This document shows, in pieces, positions 26,101 through 33,742 of a stretch of DNA of 45,627 nucleotides. The number at the start of each line of letters is the position of its first letter. Within the stretch, counting starts at the first letter, position 1. The DNA is from Mycobacterium gordonae (GTDB lineage: Bacteria > Actinomycetota > Actinomycetes > Mycobacteriales > Mycobacteriaceae). Below the pieces are notes generated by a model. That model was not told the origin of the DNA. It saw only the letters and a program-made list of their open reading frames with translations, and ran no database searches. Made by a program: the position numbers and the translations under genes. Location of the stretch: contig NZ_LQOY01000133.1 of the NCBI RefSeq assembly GCF_002101675.1, positions 1 through 45,627 of the forward strand. The letters run 5' to 3'.

Positions 26101-27286
26101 AGTCCAGCAGTGTGTTGACCAACTTGGCCAGCCGTAACGCGTTGCGGTGCACCAACTCCAGCTCCTGACGAGCGCGCGCGCCGAATCCGTCTGTGCGGCT
26201 GCGTAATTCGTCGATCGGCCCTAGGATCAAGGTGAGCGGGGTACGGAACTCGTGGCTGATGTTGGAGAAGAAGGTGGTTTTCGCGCGGTCCAGTTCGGCG
26301 AGCTCCTCGGCGCGCTGCTGCTGGGCCTGATAGCTGCGCGCGCTGCTCACCCCGGTCGCCAGATACCCCGCCACCAGTTCGACGAAGCCGCGGTAGCCGT
26401 CGTCGAGTTCGCGATACCGGTTGAGCCCCGCGACCAGGAATCCGACCGGCGGGCCACCCTGCTGCCGCAACGGCACCGCCAGCGCCTGCTTGGGCGGGTC
26501 GGGCCACGCGCCGGTGGGCAGTTCCATTGCGGCGCCGTCGAGTTCGATCAGCTCGCATTCGCCGTCCGCCGCTTTGTCCACCGGCCACAGCGAGTCGACA
26601 CCGACCGGCAGGGTTTGCGGGGCCGCCGGGTGGCCGAGCGCGATGCCGCTCACCCCGGCGAGCTGTGCGCTGCCCTGCTCGCCGAACAGGTAGGTCAGAG
26701 TGAAAGGGAGATCGTAGGGATTCTTGTCGAGCTGGTCCGCGGCGAAGTCCAGCATCTGGCGTTCCGTGCGAATGACACTGGGGTCCGACCCCAGATCGCG
26801 CAGGGTCGCCATGCGCCGTTGGGCGATCACCCGTTCGGTGTCCTCGCTGACCACGCAGAGCAGACCGACGACCCGGGCGTCGTCATCGCGCAGCGGGCTG
26901 TAGGAGAAGGTGTGGTAGGTCTCCTCCGGATAGCCGGACCGGCCCAGTATCAGCCGCAGTGCCTCGTCCCAGGTCGCTTCACCCTCGGTCAGGACGCGTT
27001 CGGCCCGCGGGGCGATATCCGCCCAGATCTCGGCCCACACTTCGCTGGCCGGCCGGCCCAGTGCCCACGGATACTTGCGGCCGAGGGTGTCCCGGCGGTA
27101 GGCCGCATTGCAGAAGAAGGTTAGCTCCGGCCCCCACCCCATCCACATGGAGAACTGGGAGGACAGCAGGATGTCGACGGCGGTGCGCAGGCTCTGCGGC
27201 CAATCTTCAACTGGCCCAAGCGGAGTAGCTGCCCAGTCGACAGCGGCGAGATCGCGGCCTATCTCCTGGTCTGCGCGGAAGACCAC
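23171..27286 (-). CDS. Multidomain hybrid histidine kinase / receiver / PP2C phosphatase / RsbW-like protein
   Basis: The 1371-residue soluble protein has, in order: a PAS-like domain (about 20-165); a GAF-like region (about 170-315); HisKA with ISHEFRTPLT, phosphoacceptor His345; HATPase_c with LLSNALKFT, DTGVGIS and GSGIGLALV; a receiver (VLVADDNVDM, phosphoacceptor Asp667 in VISDVMMPG, KPF); a second PAS (about 745-870); a second GAF (about 880-1010); a SpoIIE/PP2C domain with GGDWYDV at 1048-1054, VGDCVGHG, LLYTDGLVE and PDDVAMLL; and a C-terminal RsbW-like HATPase (E1289 and N1293 in GEAVANAIEHGH, GRGISLMRVLMED). All motifs look intact. There are no membrane segments, so it should sense cytoplasmic cues and control the adjacent STAS protein. 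The gene follows the MFS gene after 46 bases. Confidence 0.93.
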   Translation of the reverse strand: MVFRADQEIGRDLAAVDWAATPLGPVEDWPQSLRTAVDILLSSQFSMWMGWGPELTFFCNAAYRRDTLGRKYPWALGRPASEVWAEIWADIAPRAERVLTEGEATWDEALRLILGRSGYPEETYHTFSYSPLRDDDARVVGLLCVVSEDTERVIAQRRMATLRDLGSDPSVIRTERQMLDFAADQLDKNPYDLPFTLTYLFGEQGSAQLAGVSGIALGHPAAPQTLPVGVDSLWPVDKAADGECELIELDGAAMELPTGAWPDPPKQALAVPLRQQGGPPVGFLVAGLNRYRELDDGYRGFVELVAGYLATGVSSARSYQAQQQRAEELAELDRAKTTFFSNISHEFRTPLTLILGPIDELRSRTDGFGARARQELELVHRNALRLAKLVNTLLDFSRIEAGRMRARFEPVDLASVTAELASVFRSAINQAGLTFTVDCPPLDEPVYVDREMWEKVMLNLLSNALKFTFDGAITVRVARDDGQAVVTVSDTGVGISAAEMPRLFERFHRIETMRARSTEGSGIGLALVLELVGLHGGSIAADSTEGAGTTFTIRLPFGAGHLPADELAEPQDTSRAAGPASEPYVQEALRWLPGESGMTAPVLAPLPAQGGGTGLRARVLVADDNVDMRDYLTNLLGAAGYAVTGVGDGRQALEAIRAQVPDLVISDVMMPGLHGLQLLSALRADPRTAALPVLLLSARAGQEASIEGLLAGADDYLVKPFVAAELLARVRANVELARMRNYHARWRTALVDSLQEAFFVIDEDGSVIEMNAAFADILGYGAEGLPYRTPHSWWPDPDVDLAARRLVEDEFAKALNQSQGGLVIPVTHRDGHRLWIAVTFNHAHDPDSGRRVMVGAFRDVTAEHYAVQSQSALAELNAQLVQADTLTDALQGAAEVLRGVWQARRVLAVTFANGPATELPPHVVCAGEPAEWADLSRQQREQIESLRETDLLSTVTVDAGAAGIASQHPRGLLVIWVELSEHRRFTREDQTLLAVLAGRLGQGLQRVFQLDEQRETAVALQHAMLGPARLPDGFAVRYLPASHPLQVGGDWYDVVDLGQDRVALIVGDCVGHGLAAATVMGQLRSACRALLLERPNPGAVLTALDRFAARLPGARCTTAFCAVLTMETGELVYSSAGHPPPIMVYADGTTELLGGEHGLPLALRPNWQRPEGRVTMPPRATLLLYTDGLVERRGHSLDDGMTRAAGLVQSGRSQALEDVADRLMSQLEPGGGYPDDVAMLLYRQPAPFSLEFPADVSNLAGSRNALRGWLNRAGIEPDQVQDVLIATGEAVANAIEHGHRDQRVGTVSLRATAIVDRLQVTVTDTGAWKTPNQVAEFSRGRGISLMRVLMEDCSIQSSEAGTTVSMQARIT

Positions 27287-27332
27287 CGGCGTCCCTCTTC
27301 AGTCGTCTCGACCGTGGACACACAGTATGACG

Positions 27333-28787
27333 TCACCTGGCCGCCAGCGGTGTGGCGATATCTTCAAGGGACTTTCCTTCGGCGTCGACGGCGAGGAACC
27401 AGGCGACCAGGCCACCGGCGATCATCACCGCCGCGCCCAGCAGATATCCCAGAAAAAGCAGCAGCGGCCGGGAGCCGTCACCGATCAGCGCGCCGTAGAT
27501 GACCGGCCCCAGCGCACCGAAACATTGGGCGATGGCAAAGAACACCGCGATCGCCTTGGCACGAACCTCGAGCGGAAAGATCTCGCTGACGGTGAGGTAG
27601 GCCGCGCTGGCCCCGGCCGAAGCGATGTAGAAGATGACGCACCAGGCGATGGTTTGAGTGATCGCGTTGAGTACGCCCGCCTGGAACAGGGCCGCGCTCA
27701 GCGCCAGCAGCAGCCCCGACAGCAGGTAGGTTCCGGCGATCATCTTGCGCCGGCCGATGGTGTCGAAGAAATGTCCGATGGTCAGCGGTCCCAGCAGGTT
27801 GCCCACGGCGAACGCGATGAGATACAGCGGCGTCGAGGCGGACGGAACACCGTAGAACTTGCCCAGCACCAGGGTGTATGTGAAGAAGATCGCGTTGTAC
27901 AGGAACGACTGGCTGATCATCAGCGCGGCGCCCAGCACGGCACGGCTCGGGTAGTCGCGGAACAGCACGCGAGTCAACGCGACGTAGCCGATCTCCTGGG
28001 CGGGCCGCAGCTCGATGGCGGTGGATTCGTCGACCGGCGGCAGGGTGGCTCCGGTGGCCCGCACCTCGTCCTCGATGTGGCTGATGGTGCGCTCGGCGTC
28101 GTCGGTGCGGCCGTTCATGACCTGCCAGCGCGGGCTTTCCGGCAGATTGCGCCGCACCAGCAAAATCACCAGTGCCAGCACCGGGCCGAGCAGGAAGGCC
28201 AGGCGCCAGCCCAGGCTCAGGTCGATCGCCCGCAGGAAGACGAAGGTGCCCAACGTGCCCAGGACCGCACCGGCCCAGTAAGTGCCGTTGACCGCGATGT
28301 CCACGCGGCCGCGGAAGCGCGCCGGAATCAGTTCGTCGATCGCGGAGTTGATGGCGGCGTACTCCCCGCCGATGCCCATCCCCGCGATGAAGCGGGTGAG
28401 GTAGAGAAAGGCGATCCAGGCCGGGTTGTTGCCGAGCGTGGCGGCGGTGAGTGCGCTGCCCAGCAGGTACACCCCCAGCGTGATCATGAACAGGTTGCGG
28501 CGGCCCAGCTTGTCCGACAGGCGCCCGAAGAACAGCGCCCCCGCCACCTCCCCGGCCAGATAGACGGTGGCGACGAACCCGACGGCGGCCGACGACAGAT
28601 GAAGGGTCTGCGGTTCGGTCAGCGTCTCGGCCACCGCGCTCGCCACGGTGATCTCCAGGCCGTCGAGGATCCAGGCCACGCCGAGCGCCACCACCATGCG
28701 GGTGTGGAACGGGGACCAGGGCAGGCGGTCGATGCGGGCCGGGATCAGGCTGCGGATCGGACCCCTTGACTCCTCACTATTCGGCAC
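27333..28787 (-). CDS. Major facilitator superfamily transporter (sugar/metabolite:H+ symporter type)
   Basis: The 484-residue protein starts at GTG 28787. Twelve membrane segments are apparent, six on each side of a central loop (about residues 215-275). The loop 2-3 motif GRLSDKLGRRNLF and its second-half equivalent GHFFDTIGRRKM, plus RFIAGMGIGGEYAAINSAIDELIPARFRGR after TM4, are typical of the sugar porter/metabolite:H+ symporter branch. LPESPRWQVMNGR follows TM6. The C-terminal SEIFPLEVRAKAIAVFFAIAQCFGALGP is also conserved. The substrate cannot be told. It lies in a compact minus-strand run between the NTF2-like gene (35 bases) and the large signalling gene (46 bases). Confidence 0.92.
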   Translation of the reverse strand: MPNSEESRGPIRSLIPARIDRLPWSPFHTRMVVALGVAWILDGLEITVASAVAETLTEPQTLHLSSAAVGFVATVYLAGEVAGALFFGRLSDKLGRRNLFMITLGVYLLGSALTAATLGNNPAWIAFLYLTRFIAGMGIGGEYAAINSAIDELIPARFRGRVDIAVNGTYWAGAVLGTLGTFVFLRAIDLSLGWRLAFLLGPVLALVILLVRRNLPESPRWQVMNGRTDDAERTISHIEDEVRATGATLPPVDESTAIELRPAQEIGYVALTRVLFRDYPSRAVLGAALMISQSFLYNAIFFTYTLVLGKFYGVPSASTPLYLIAFAVGNLLGPLTIGHFFDTIGRRKMIAGTYLLSGLLLALSAALFQAGVLNAITQTIAWCVIFYIASAGASAAYLTVSEIFPLEVRAKAIAVFFAIAQCFGALGPVIYGALIGDGSRPLLLFLGYLLGAAVMIAGGLVAWFLAVDAEGKSLEDIATPLAAR

Positions 28788-28822
28788 ACGTCCTCGTTCC
28801 CGTCAGATGGATTTCAGAAACA

Positions 28823-29239
28823 TCATCGCGCGAGCTGCTCAGCCGTCGGCGGCTGGACGAAAACGCGTTCACCGGTGATCAGATCGGAGTCGTCGAAGCC
28901 GAAGACGGCCCACAGCCGGACCTCGAACGGCTCTGTCGCCGTGGTCGGGGTGCCACGCAGCCAGAACTCGATCTGAACCTGCCCGTCGTCGAGGTGGGTG
29001 AGTTCGATCAGCTCGTTGGTCTGGTCGGGCACCACCGCGCGGCCGTCGACCCAGTACCGCATCACCTCGTCGGTGCCGTCGAATACCGTGCCGTCCGGAA
29101 GTTCGTAGCGGGGGTGGCTGAAGGTCGCCATCGTGCGATCCCAGTCCTGCACGTTCTCACTCTGCATGTGCTCGATGACCCGGGCCTTGCGAGCCTGTTG
29201 ATGCGCGCGCTGGTCGGCATTGCCCGAGTGCCGGGCCAT
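28823..29239 (-). CDS. NTF2/SnoaL-like protein
   Basis: The start is placed at ATG 29239 (MARHSGNAD, 138 residues) because AAAGGA lies six to seven bases upstream. An ATG at 29254, overlapping the stop of the upstream gene (ATGA), would add five residues. The protein has an N-terminal helical part (QQARKARVIEHMQSENVQDWDRTMATFSHPRYEL), then GTDEVMRYWVDGRAVVPD, and strands HLDDGQVQIEFWLRGT and FEVRLWAVFGFDDSDLITGERVFV. This matches the nuclear-transport-factor-2-like fold used by small isomerases and hydratases. No specific catalytic dyad can be assigned. It is co-transcribed with the DUF1345 and WS/DGAT genes. Confidence 0.85.
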   Translation of the reverse strand: MARHSGNADQRAHQQARKARVIEHMQSENVQDWDRTMATFSHPRYELPDGTVFDGTDEVMRYWVDGRAVVPDQTNELIELTHLDDGQVQIEFWLRGTPTTATEPFEVRLWAVFGFDDSDLITGERVFVQPPTAEQLAR

Positions 29240-29250
29240 AAGCGTTCCTT

Positions 29251-29898
29251 TCATGAATTACTTAGTCCAACAACCAGATTGATTGTGACGGCCAGAATAA
29301 CCGCCCCAAAGATGTAGGACAGCAGCGCCTGGCACAGCGCGATGCGGCGCATTCGGCCGGTCTGCAGCGTGGTGTCGGAAACCTGGTAGGTCATTCCGAT
29401 GGTGAATCCGAGGTAGAAGAAATCCAGGAACCGGGGGTTCTCCGTACCGCCGAAGTCGATGCCGCCGGCGGAGTTCGAGTAATAGACGTCGGCGTAGCGG
29501 ATGCTGAACACGGTATGGACGACGCACCACGCGACGGCGATACAGACCACCCCGGTTCCCGCGGCGATATTCTTCTCCACCCCCGCCCTGGAGCTGGCGG
29601 TGAGCAGATGCGCCACCCCGGCCAGACTCGCCACACTCGCCGACAGGATCGCCACGTCAATCACCCAGCCGGTCGGCGGATCCTCGGGCACCACGTGTTC
29701 GCGGGTGCGCTCGGCGTCCATCGGCAACACGACGATCCACGTCCACACCAGATACACCAGCGCCGCGGCCATCCAGCCCACGCTTGGTGCGTAGGCCCAT
29801 CCCGCGGTGGCCACGAACAGCACCACTGCCGCGGCGCCGACGGCTCCTGCCACGATCAGCCGAATGGCGATGTGCCTGCGCCAGCCCTGTCGTCGCAT
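29251..29898 (-). CDS. DUF1345 family membrane protein
   Basis: The 215-residue protein is read from ATG 29898. A TTG at 29907 overlapping the stop of the upstream gene is an alternative. It begins with a basic stretch (MRRQGWRRH), followed by about five hydrophobic segments: IVAGAVGAAAVVLFVATAGWAY, WMAAALVYLVWTWIVVLP, AILSASVASLAGVAHLL, GVVCIAVAWCVVHTVF and CQALLSYIFGAVILAVTINLVVGL. The conserved segment HTVFSIRYADVYYSN...IDFGGTENPRFLDFFYLGFTIGMTYQVSDTTL is the DUF1345 hallmark. No function is established for the family. It sits between WS/DGAT and NTF2-like genes with a gap of 5 bases to the former. Confidence 0.9.
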   Translation of the reverse strand: MRRQGWRRHIAIRLIVAGAVGAAAVVLFVATAGWAYAPSVGWMAAALVYLVWTWIVVLPMDAERTREHVVPEDPPTGWVIDVAILSASVASLAGVAHLLTASSRAGVEKNIAAGTGVVCIAVAWCVVHTVFSIRYADVYYSNSAGGIDFGGTENPRFLDFFYLGFTIGMTYQVSDTTLQTGRMRRIALCQALLSYIFGAVILAVTINLVVGLSNS

Positions 29899-29903
29899 TG
29901 GCG

Positions 29904-31325
29904 TCAACTCAGTGCCGCGGCCAGGGGCAGGGCCGCAGCGACAGGAGTGAGACCGCCGGAAAGCCCGGCGGCGCTGCGCAGTTCACGGAAGGAGTCGATC
30001 AGCGCATCGGTGGCCTCGTGTGGATCTTTGAGGGTGAGGTCATCGGTCAGCACGGAGAGGGCCAATTGGTCAACGTAACTCCACACGGTGATGTTCATGC
30101 CACTGCCGGCGACGACCGGCCCGACGGAATAGATCTCGGTGAGTGTCGCCCCTTCGATGCAGCCGCGTTCACGCGGCCCCGGCACGTTCGAGACGACCAG
30201 GTTCATGACGTTTGCCGACTCCATCCGGCGGGCCGTCGTCCGAAAGATCGGCGGCGCCAATGCCGTCGGCAGATAGGACATCCAGGCGGGCAGCACAGTC
30301 GGGCCGAGCAACTGGTGGTTCTCCTTCGCGATGCGGGTGGCCATCGCCGTCAGCCGTACTCGCTGCATCGGGTCCTCGACGTGCACCGGCAAGGACGGCG
30401 TCATGTAGGTGAACTCGTTGCCCGCCAAGCGCTCTGGTGACGGGTTGTAACTCACCGGAACCCCGGCGATCAGCGGAACATCGGCGTGCCCGTCGTAGCG
30501 CAGCAGCAGTCGGCGCAGCGCCCCGGCCACCGTGGCCAGCACGACGTCGTTGAGCGTGACGCCGAGATGCTTGCTGGTCTCCTTGACGTCGGCCAAGGCG
30601 AGCGGCGCCGTGGCGAACCGGCGCGCGGAAGTGACCCGATGGTTGATGAAGCACGGCGGCGGGGCGAAATTGCGGGCGAGGTCGGGGTGTGTGCCGCGCT
30701 CCTTGGATCTGCGCCGCACCCGGGACACTCCGGAGGCCGTCTCGTTGACCAGACGTGGCAGTTTACGGAGGAGCCCGACATGGTCCCGGGCGGCGGCCTT
30801 GATCAGGTGGGAGCGGGTGGGTTCCTCATGCGGCAGCCGCCGCGGTTCGGGCTGGTGCGGCGACAGCGCCTGCGCCATCTGGTTCGCCGAAGCCATCCCG
30901 TCGGCCAGCACGTGGTGGACCTTGTGGATGATGGCGATCCGATTGTCGGCCAGCCCCTCGGCGACGTACATCTCCCACAACGGGTGGTCGCGGCGCAGCG
31001 GGGTGCTCGCGATCTGGCCGATCAGCTCGTCGAGCTCGCGGCGCCCGCCCGGCGCCGGCACCCGGGCACGGCGAACGTGATAGTCGAGGTCGATGTCGTC
31101 GTTGACCACCCACATGGGGTGGTGCAATTTCAGTGGAATGTCCAGCAGCTGGTAGCGCAGCGGCTCCAGCGCCATCAGGCGCTGATAGCCGACCGCGCGG
31201 AACAGCTCAAAGTTGAACTCCTGCCCCATGTTCGACACGTCGAGGATGCCGATCTTCAGCGTGTGCATGTGAATTTCGGGCGTCTCGGTGTACAGCATCA
31301 GGGCGTCCACACCGTTGAGTCGCAT
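29904..31325 (-). CDS. Wax ester synthase/diacylglycerol acyltransferase (WS/DGAT)
   Basis: The 473-residue protein starts at ATG 31325 (a GTG codon just before is less well spaced from AGG). It opens with RLNGVDALMLYTETPEIHMHT, typical of the mycobacterial family. The condensing motif HHVLADG is at residues 137-143. The second half has LNDVVLATVAGALRRLL, FTYMTPSLPVHVEDP, NLVVSNVPGPRE and SVGPVVAGSGMNITVWSYVDQLALSVLTD. These enzymes use acyl-CoA to esterify diacylglycerol or fatty alcohols to storage triacylglycerol or wax, usually at the membrane or lipid droplet. Members with the full motif are normally active. It is followed closely by the DUF1345 gene. Confidence 0.93.
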   Translation of the reverse strand: MRLNGVDALMLYTETPEIHMHTLKIGILDVSNMGQEFNFELFRAVGYQRLMALEPLRYQLLDIPLKLHHPMWVVNDDIDLDYHVRRARVPAPGGRRELDELIGQIASTPLRRDHPLWEMYVAEGLADNRIAIIHKVHHVLADGMASANQMAQALSPHQPEPRRLPHEEPTRSHLIKAAARDHVGLLRKLPRLVNETASGVSRVRRRSKERGTHPDLARNFAPPPCFINHRVTSARRFATAPLALADVKETSKHLGVTLNDVVLATVAGALRRLLLRYDGHADVPLIAGVPVSYNPSPERLAGNEFTYMTPSLPVHVEDPMQRVRLTAMATRIAKENHQLLGPTVLPAWMSYLPTALAPPIFRTTARRMESANVMNLVVSNVPGPRERGCIEGATLTEIYSVGPVVAGSGMNITVWSYVDQLALSVLTDDLTLKDPHEATDALIDSFRELRSAAGLSGGLTPVAAALPLAAALS

Positions 31326-31368
31326 CACACGCCTATTCCACCCCTTGCCGAGGCCGGGCGCCAGACCC

Positions 31369-31521
31369 TCAGCTCACCGAAAATCTGCCGTCGACGGCCA
31401 GCACCTGGTTGGTGATCGGGCGGGCCGAAGGTGAGGCGAAAAACAATACGGCCGCGCCGATCTCGGCTGAGTGTCTCCGCTTGGCCCTGGCGGTGAGCCC
31501 GAACAAGTCGTCGAGGCTCAC
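31369..31521 (-). pseudogene. C-terminal remnant of a short-chain dehydrogenase, still translatable (50 aa)
   Basis: A GTG at 31521 overlaps the TGA of the crotonase gene by four bases and opens a 50-codon frame. Its second half (EIGAAVLFFASPSARPITNQ, then VLAVDGRFSVS) is the typical last beta strand and dimer tail of SDR enzymes. Everything before it (cofactor site, catalytic Ser/Tyr/Lys) is absent; that DNA now encodes the crotonase in another frame. It is therefore a truncated gene end. The GTGA coupling means a short peptide could still be made. It lies 43 bases upstream of the WS/DGAT start. Confidence 0.65.
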
Positions 31522-32339
31522 AGCCGTCCCTCGATCCGCAGTTGCGGGTGCACCCACGCCGGCGACCGGCGTTCCTTGAAGGCCAGGAAGCCTTCGATCG
31601 ATTCGGGGGCGCCGAGGCTGGACCGCATGCCGATCCGGTCGTACAGGCCGAGGTAGTTGTCCAGGCTGGACTTGATCACGGCGCGGGCGCCGGGCGCGGT
31701 GCGGCAGCACTGGGCCAGCACTTCCCTTGCCGCATCGGCCAATTCGTCGTGCGGGACGACGCGCGCCACCATCCCCCAGTCCAGCGCCTCGGCGGCGGTC
31801 AGGGTGCGCCCGGTGAACATCAGATCCCGGGTCCGGACCGGGCCGATGAGCCGGGCGAGCATCTGGCTGTAGTAGGTGTCGGCGATCCCGCGGTAGAGCT
31901 CGGGCACCCGGAACGTGGCGCGGTCGCTGACCACCGCCATGTCGGCGCACAGCGCGATCTGCAGTCCCCCGCCCTGACACAGTCCGTTGACCGCGGCGAC
32001 CACCGGCTTGGCGGATTGCCGCAGGGTGTCGAACGGCAGAGCGTCCATGCCGAGCGCCGCGCCGAACGTCAGCCAGTTGTCGCTGCCGCCGCCGCCCATG
32101 TCACCGCCGGGCGCGAACACGTCCCCGGTGCCGGTGATGAGCAGGCCCGCCAGATCGGGGTCGGCGCCGACGTGGTTGACCGCGTACATGATGCCGAAGT
32201 ACATCGCCGGCGTCATCGCGTTGCGCGCTTCCGGGCGGTCCAGCGTGCAGACGCCGAACGCGCCTTCGCGGGTGAACTTCAGGTACGGGGTGCTCAGCCA
32301 GTCGCCGGCGGGCGGTCTGGGGGCTGGTGACTCGTCCAT
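31518..32339 (-). CDS. Enoyl-CoA hydratase/isomerase (crotonase) family protein with altered active site
   Basis: The 273-residue protein starts at ATG 32339, directly after the TAA of the PAP2 gene. The crotonase fold is clear: CTLDRPEARNAMTPAMYFGI, LLITGTGDVFAPGGDMGGG (oxyanion hole), AKPVVAAVNGLCQGGGLQIALCADMAVVSDRATFRVPELYRGI, and TGRTLTAAEALDWGMVARVVPHDEL. Canonical hydratases carry two catalytic glutamates 20 residues apart. Here the first is Gln127 (in GGGLQ) and the second is Glu147 (in PEL). It may therefore be an isomerase, hydrolase or other crotonase rather than a hydratase. It is co-transcribed with membrane-lipid genes. Confidence 0.9.
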   Translation of the reverse strand: MDESPAPRPPAGDWLSTPYLKFTREGAFGVCTLDRPEARNAMTPAMYFGIMYAVNHVGADPDLAGLLITGTGDVFAPGGDMGGGGSDNWLTFGAALGMDALPFDTLRQSAKPVVAAVNGLCQGGGLQIALCADMAVVSDRATFRVPELYRGIADTYYSQMLARLIGPVRTRDLMFTGRTLTAAEALDWGMVARVVPHDELADAAREVLAQCCRTAPGARAVIKSSLDNYLGLYDRIGMRSSLGAPESIEGFLAFKERRSPAWVHPQLRIEGRL

Positions 32340-33677
32340 TTACGACCCCTGGCCCACGAACACGCCGGGAACCGGCAAACTTCTGTCCGTCGCCGGTTCG
32401 GCCGGCCGGGCGAAATACGTCACATAGAAGGCGGCGCTGAAGACCACCAGCGTGCCGATGATGACCACCCCGAAGGGCACCGAGTAGCGCGCCATCTCCT
32501 GGGCGAAGTAGCGGCAGCACACCAACAGCGCCGCCAGGAACGCCGCACCGAAAGCGGTCATCGCGACCCGGTACCAGATCCGGTCACGCACCGGCTCCCG
32601 TAACGCCGACTCCACCGTCAGGCACAGCACCCCGCCCGCCAGCAGGTCGACGCCGTAGTGGTACCCGAAGCCCAGGGTCGCCGCCACGGTGCACACCAGC
32701 CACAACGCGCCGCCCATCCGCAGCCAGCGGGGTCCGCCGCGGGAGTGCAGGAACACCGCCAGCGCCCACGCGGTGTGCATTGACGGCATGCAATTGCGCG
32801 GGGTGGATCCGTCGAAGGCAATTGCCCTGGGCGACAGATTGATTCGTGGCACGGCATGCGGCCAGAAATCACCGACTTCGAATCCCTTGCCCGCACTTCC
32901 GAACGCGAAGTCCGGGCCCACCAGTGGGAAGAACACGTAGATCAGCGGCCCGATCAGGCCCAGCACCAGGAACGTCGGTATCAGGAAGTGACGCGGCCAG
33001 CCGCCGGTGCTGACATTGCGCAGCTGGTAGACGGCAACCACCATGGCCGCGACGGGCAACTCGATGTACACCCAGTGGAACGCGGCGCTGAGGAATGGCC
33101 CGCCGGCATGGACGAGCCGGCCCAACAGCCAGGACGGTTGTGCCAGCGCGTGATCGGCCAACAGGGCGTACTCGTCCAGCACCACCGGCCGGACCATCGC
33201 GGTGATGCGCAACCAGGCATCGCCGACTTTGGTCGCGATGACGAGCAACAGGCCGAACGCCACTCCCCGCAACGCCGTGGTGCGTTCGGCCCTGGCCCAG
33301 CGCCGCCAGCCGACGATCACCGCCAATCCGGTCAGCACGATCAGCGGCCCGTTGCCGAGCGTCCAGGCACCGCCGCGCGCCAGCCGCACCGCGGCGAAGA
33401 TGACATCGAGCCCCGCGGCCAGCGACAACGACCACACCCGATGCCGTTGCGACAGCCCGACCATCGCCACGCCGAGACCCACCCAGGGCACCGTCACCGA
33501 GGTGGGGGTTCCGACGTAGTCGCCGGCCAGGCTGCGCAACGGGCCCACGAACCCTGCGGCGGTCGCCGTGATCTGCAGCGCGACCAGCACGGCGGCGATC
33601 ATCGCGACGGCGGCCACCGCCCCGAGGCGGGGCGCCTGAGCGCGCCACTGCGCCCGCTGATCTTCGCCGATGAACAC
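32340..33677 (-). CDS. PAP2-superfamily membrane phosphatase (inositolphosphotransferase-like)
   Basis: The 445-residue protein starts at GTG 33677 and has about 10 hydrophobic segments. The PAP2 phosphatase signature is split in the usual way: STPRNCMPSMHTAWALAVFLH near residues 295-315, with the first active-site His, and LGFGYHYGVDLLAGGVL about 30 residues later, with the second His and Asp. The spacing and the PSMHTAW sequence resemble the inositolphosphorylceramide synthase-type subfamily that remodels phospholipid head groups facing the outside. The first KxxxxxxRP motif is not obvious. It is the first gene of a compact minus-strand run leading into crotonase and WS/DGAT genes, which suggests a lipid-related unit. 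Confidence 0.88.
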   Translation of the reverse strand: MFIGEDQRAQWRAQAPRLGAVAAVAMIAAVLVALQITATAAGFVGPLRSLAGDYVGTPTSVTVPWVGLGVAMVGLSQRHRVWSLSLAAGLDVIFAAVRLARGGAWTLGNGPLIVLTGLAVIVGWRRWARAERTTALRGVAFGLLLVIATKVGDAWLRITAMVRPVVLDEYALLADHALAQPSWLLGRLVHAGGPFLSAAFHWVYIELPVAAMVVAVYQLRNVSTGGWPRHFLIPTFLVLGLIGPLIYVFFPLVGPDFAFGSAGKGFEVGDFWPHAVPRINLSPRAIAFDGSTPRNCMPSMHTAWALAVFLHSRGGPRWLRMGGALWLVCTVAATLGFGYHYGVDLLAGGVLCLTVESALREPVRDRIWYRVAMTAFGAAFLAALLVCCRYFAQEMARYSVPFGVVIIGTLVVFSAAFYVTYFARPAEPATDRSLPVPGVFVGQGS

Positions 33678-33742
33678 CGGACGAATAATAAGTGTCAGAT
33701 TGGGGTTCCGGGGAGTACTTGCAGATGCCCACCCCGGTGTGT

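Noticed and set aside
27108..28769. 553-codon plus-strand frame opposite the MFS gene
   Set aside because: Its composition (Gln, Arg, His-rich) is that of an antisense frame; the minus-strand MFS protein has twelve clear membrane segments.
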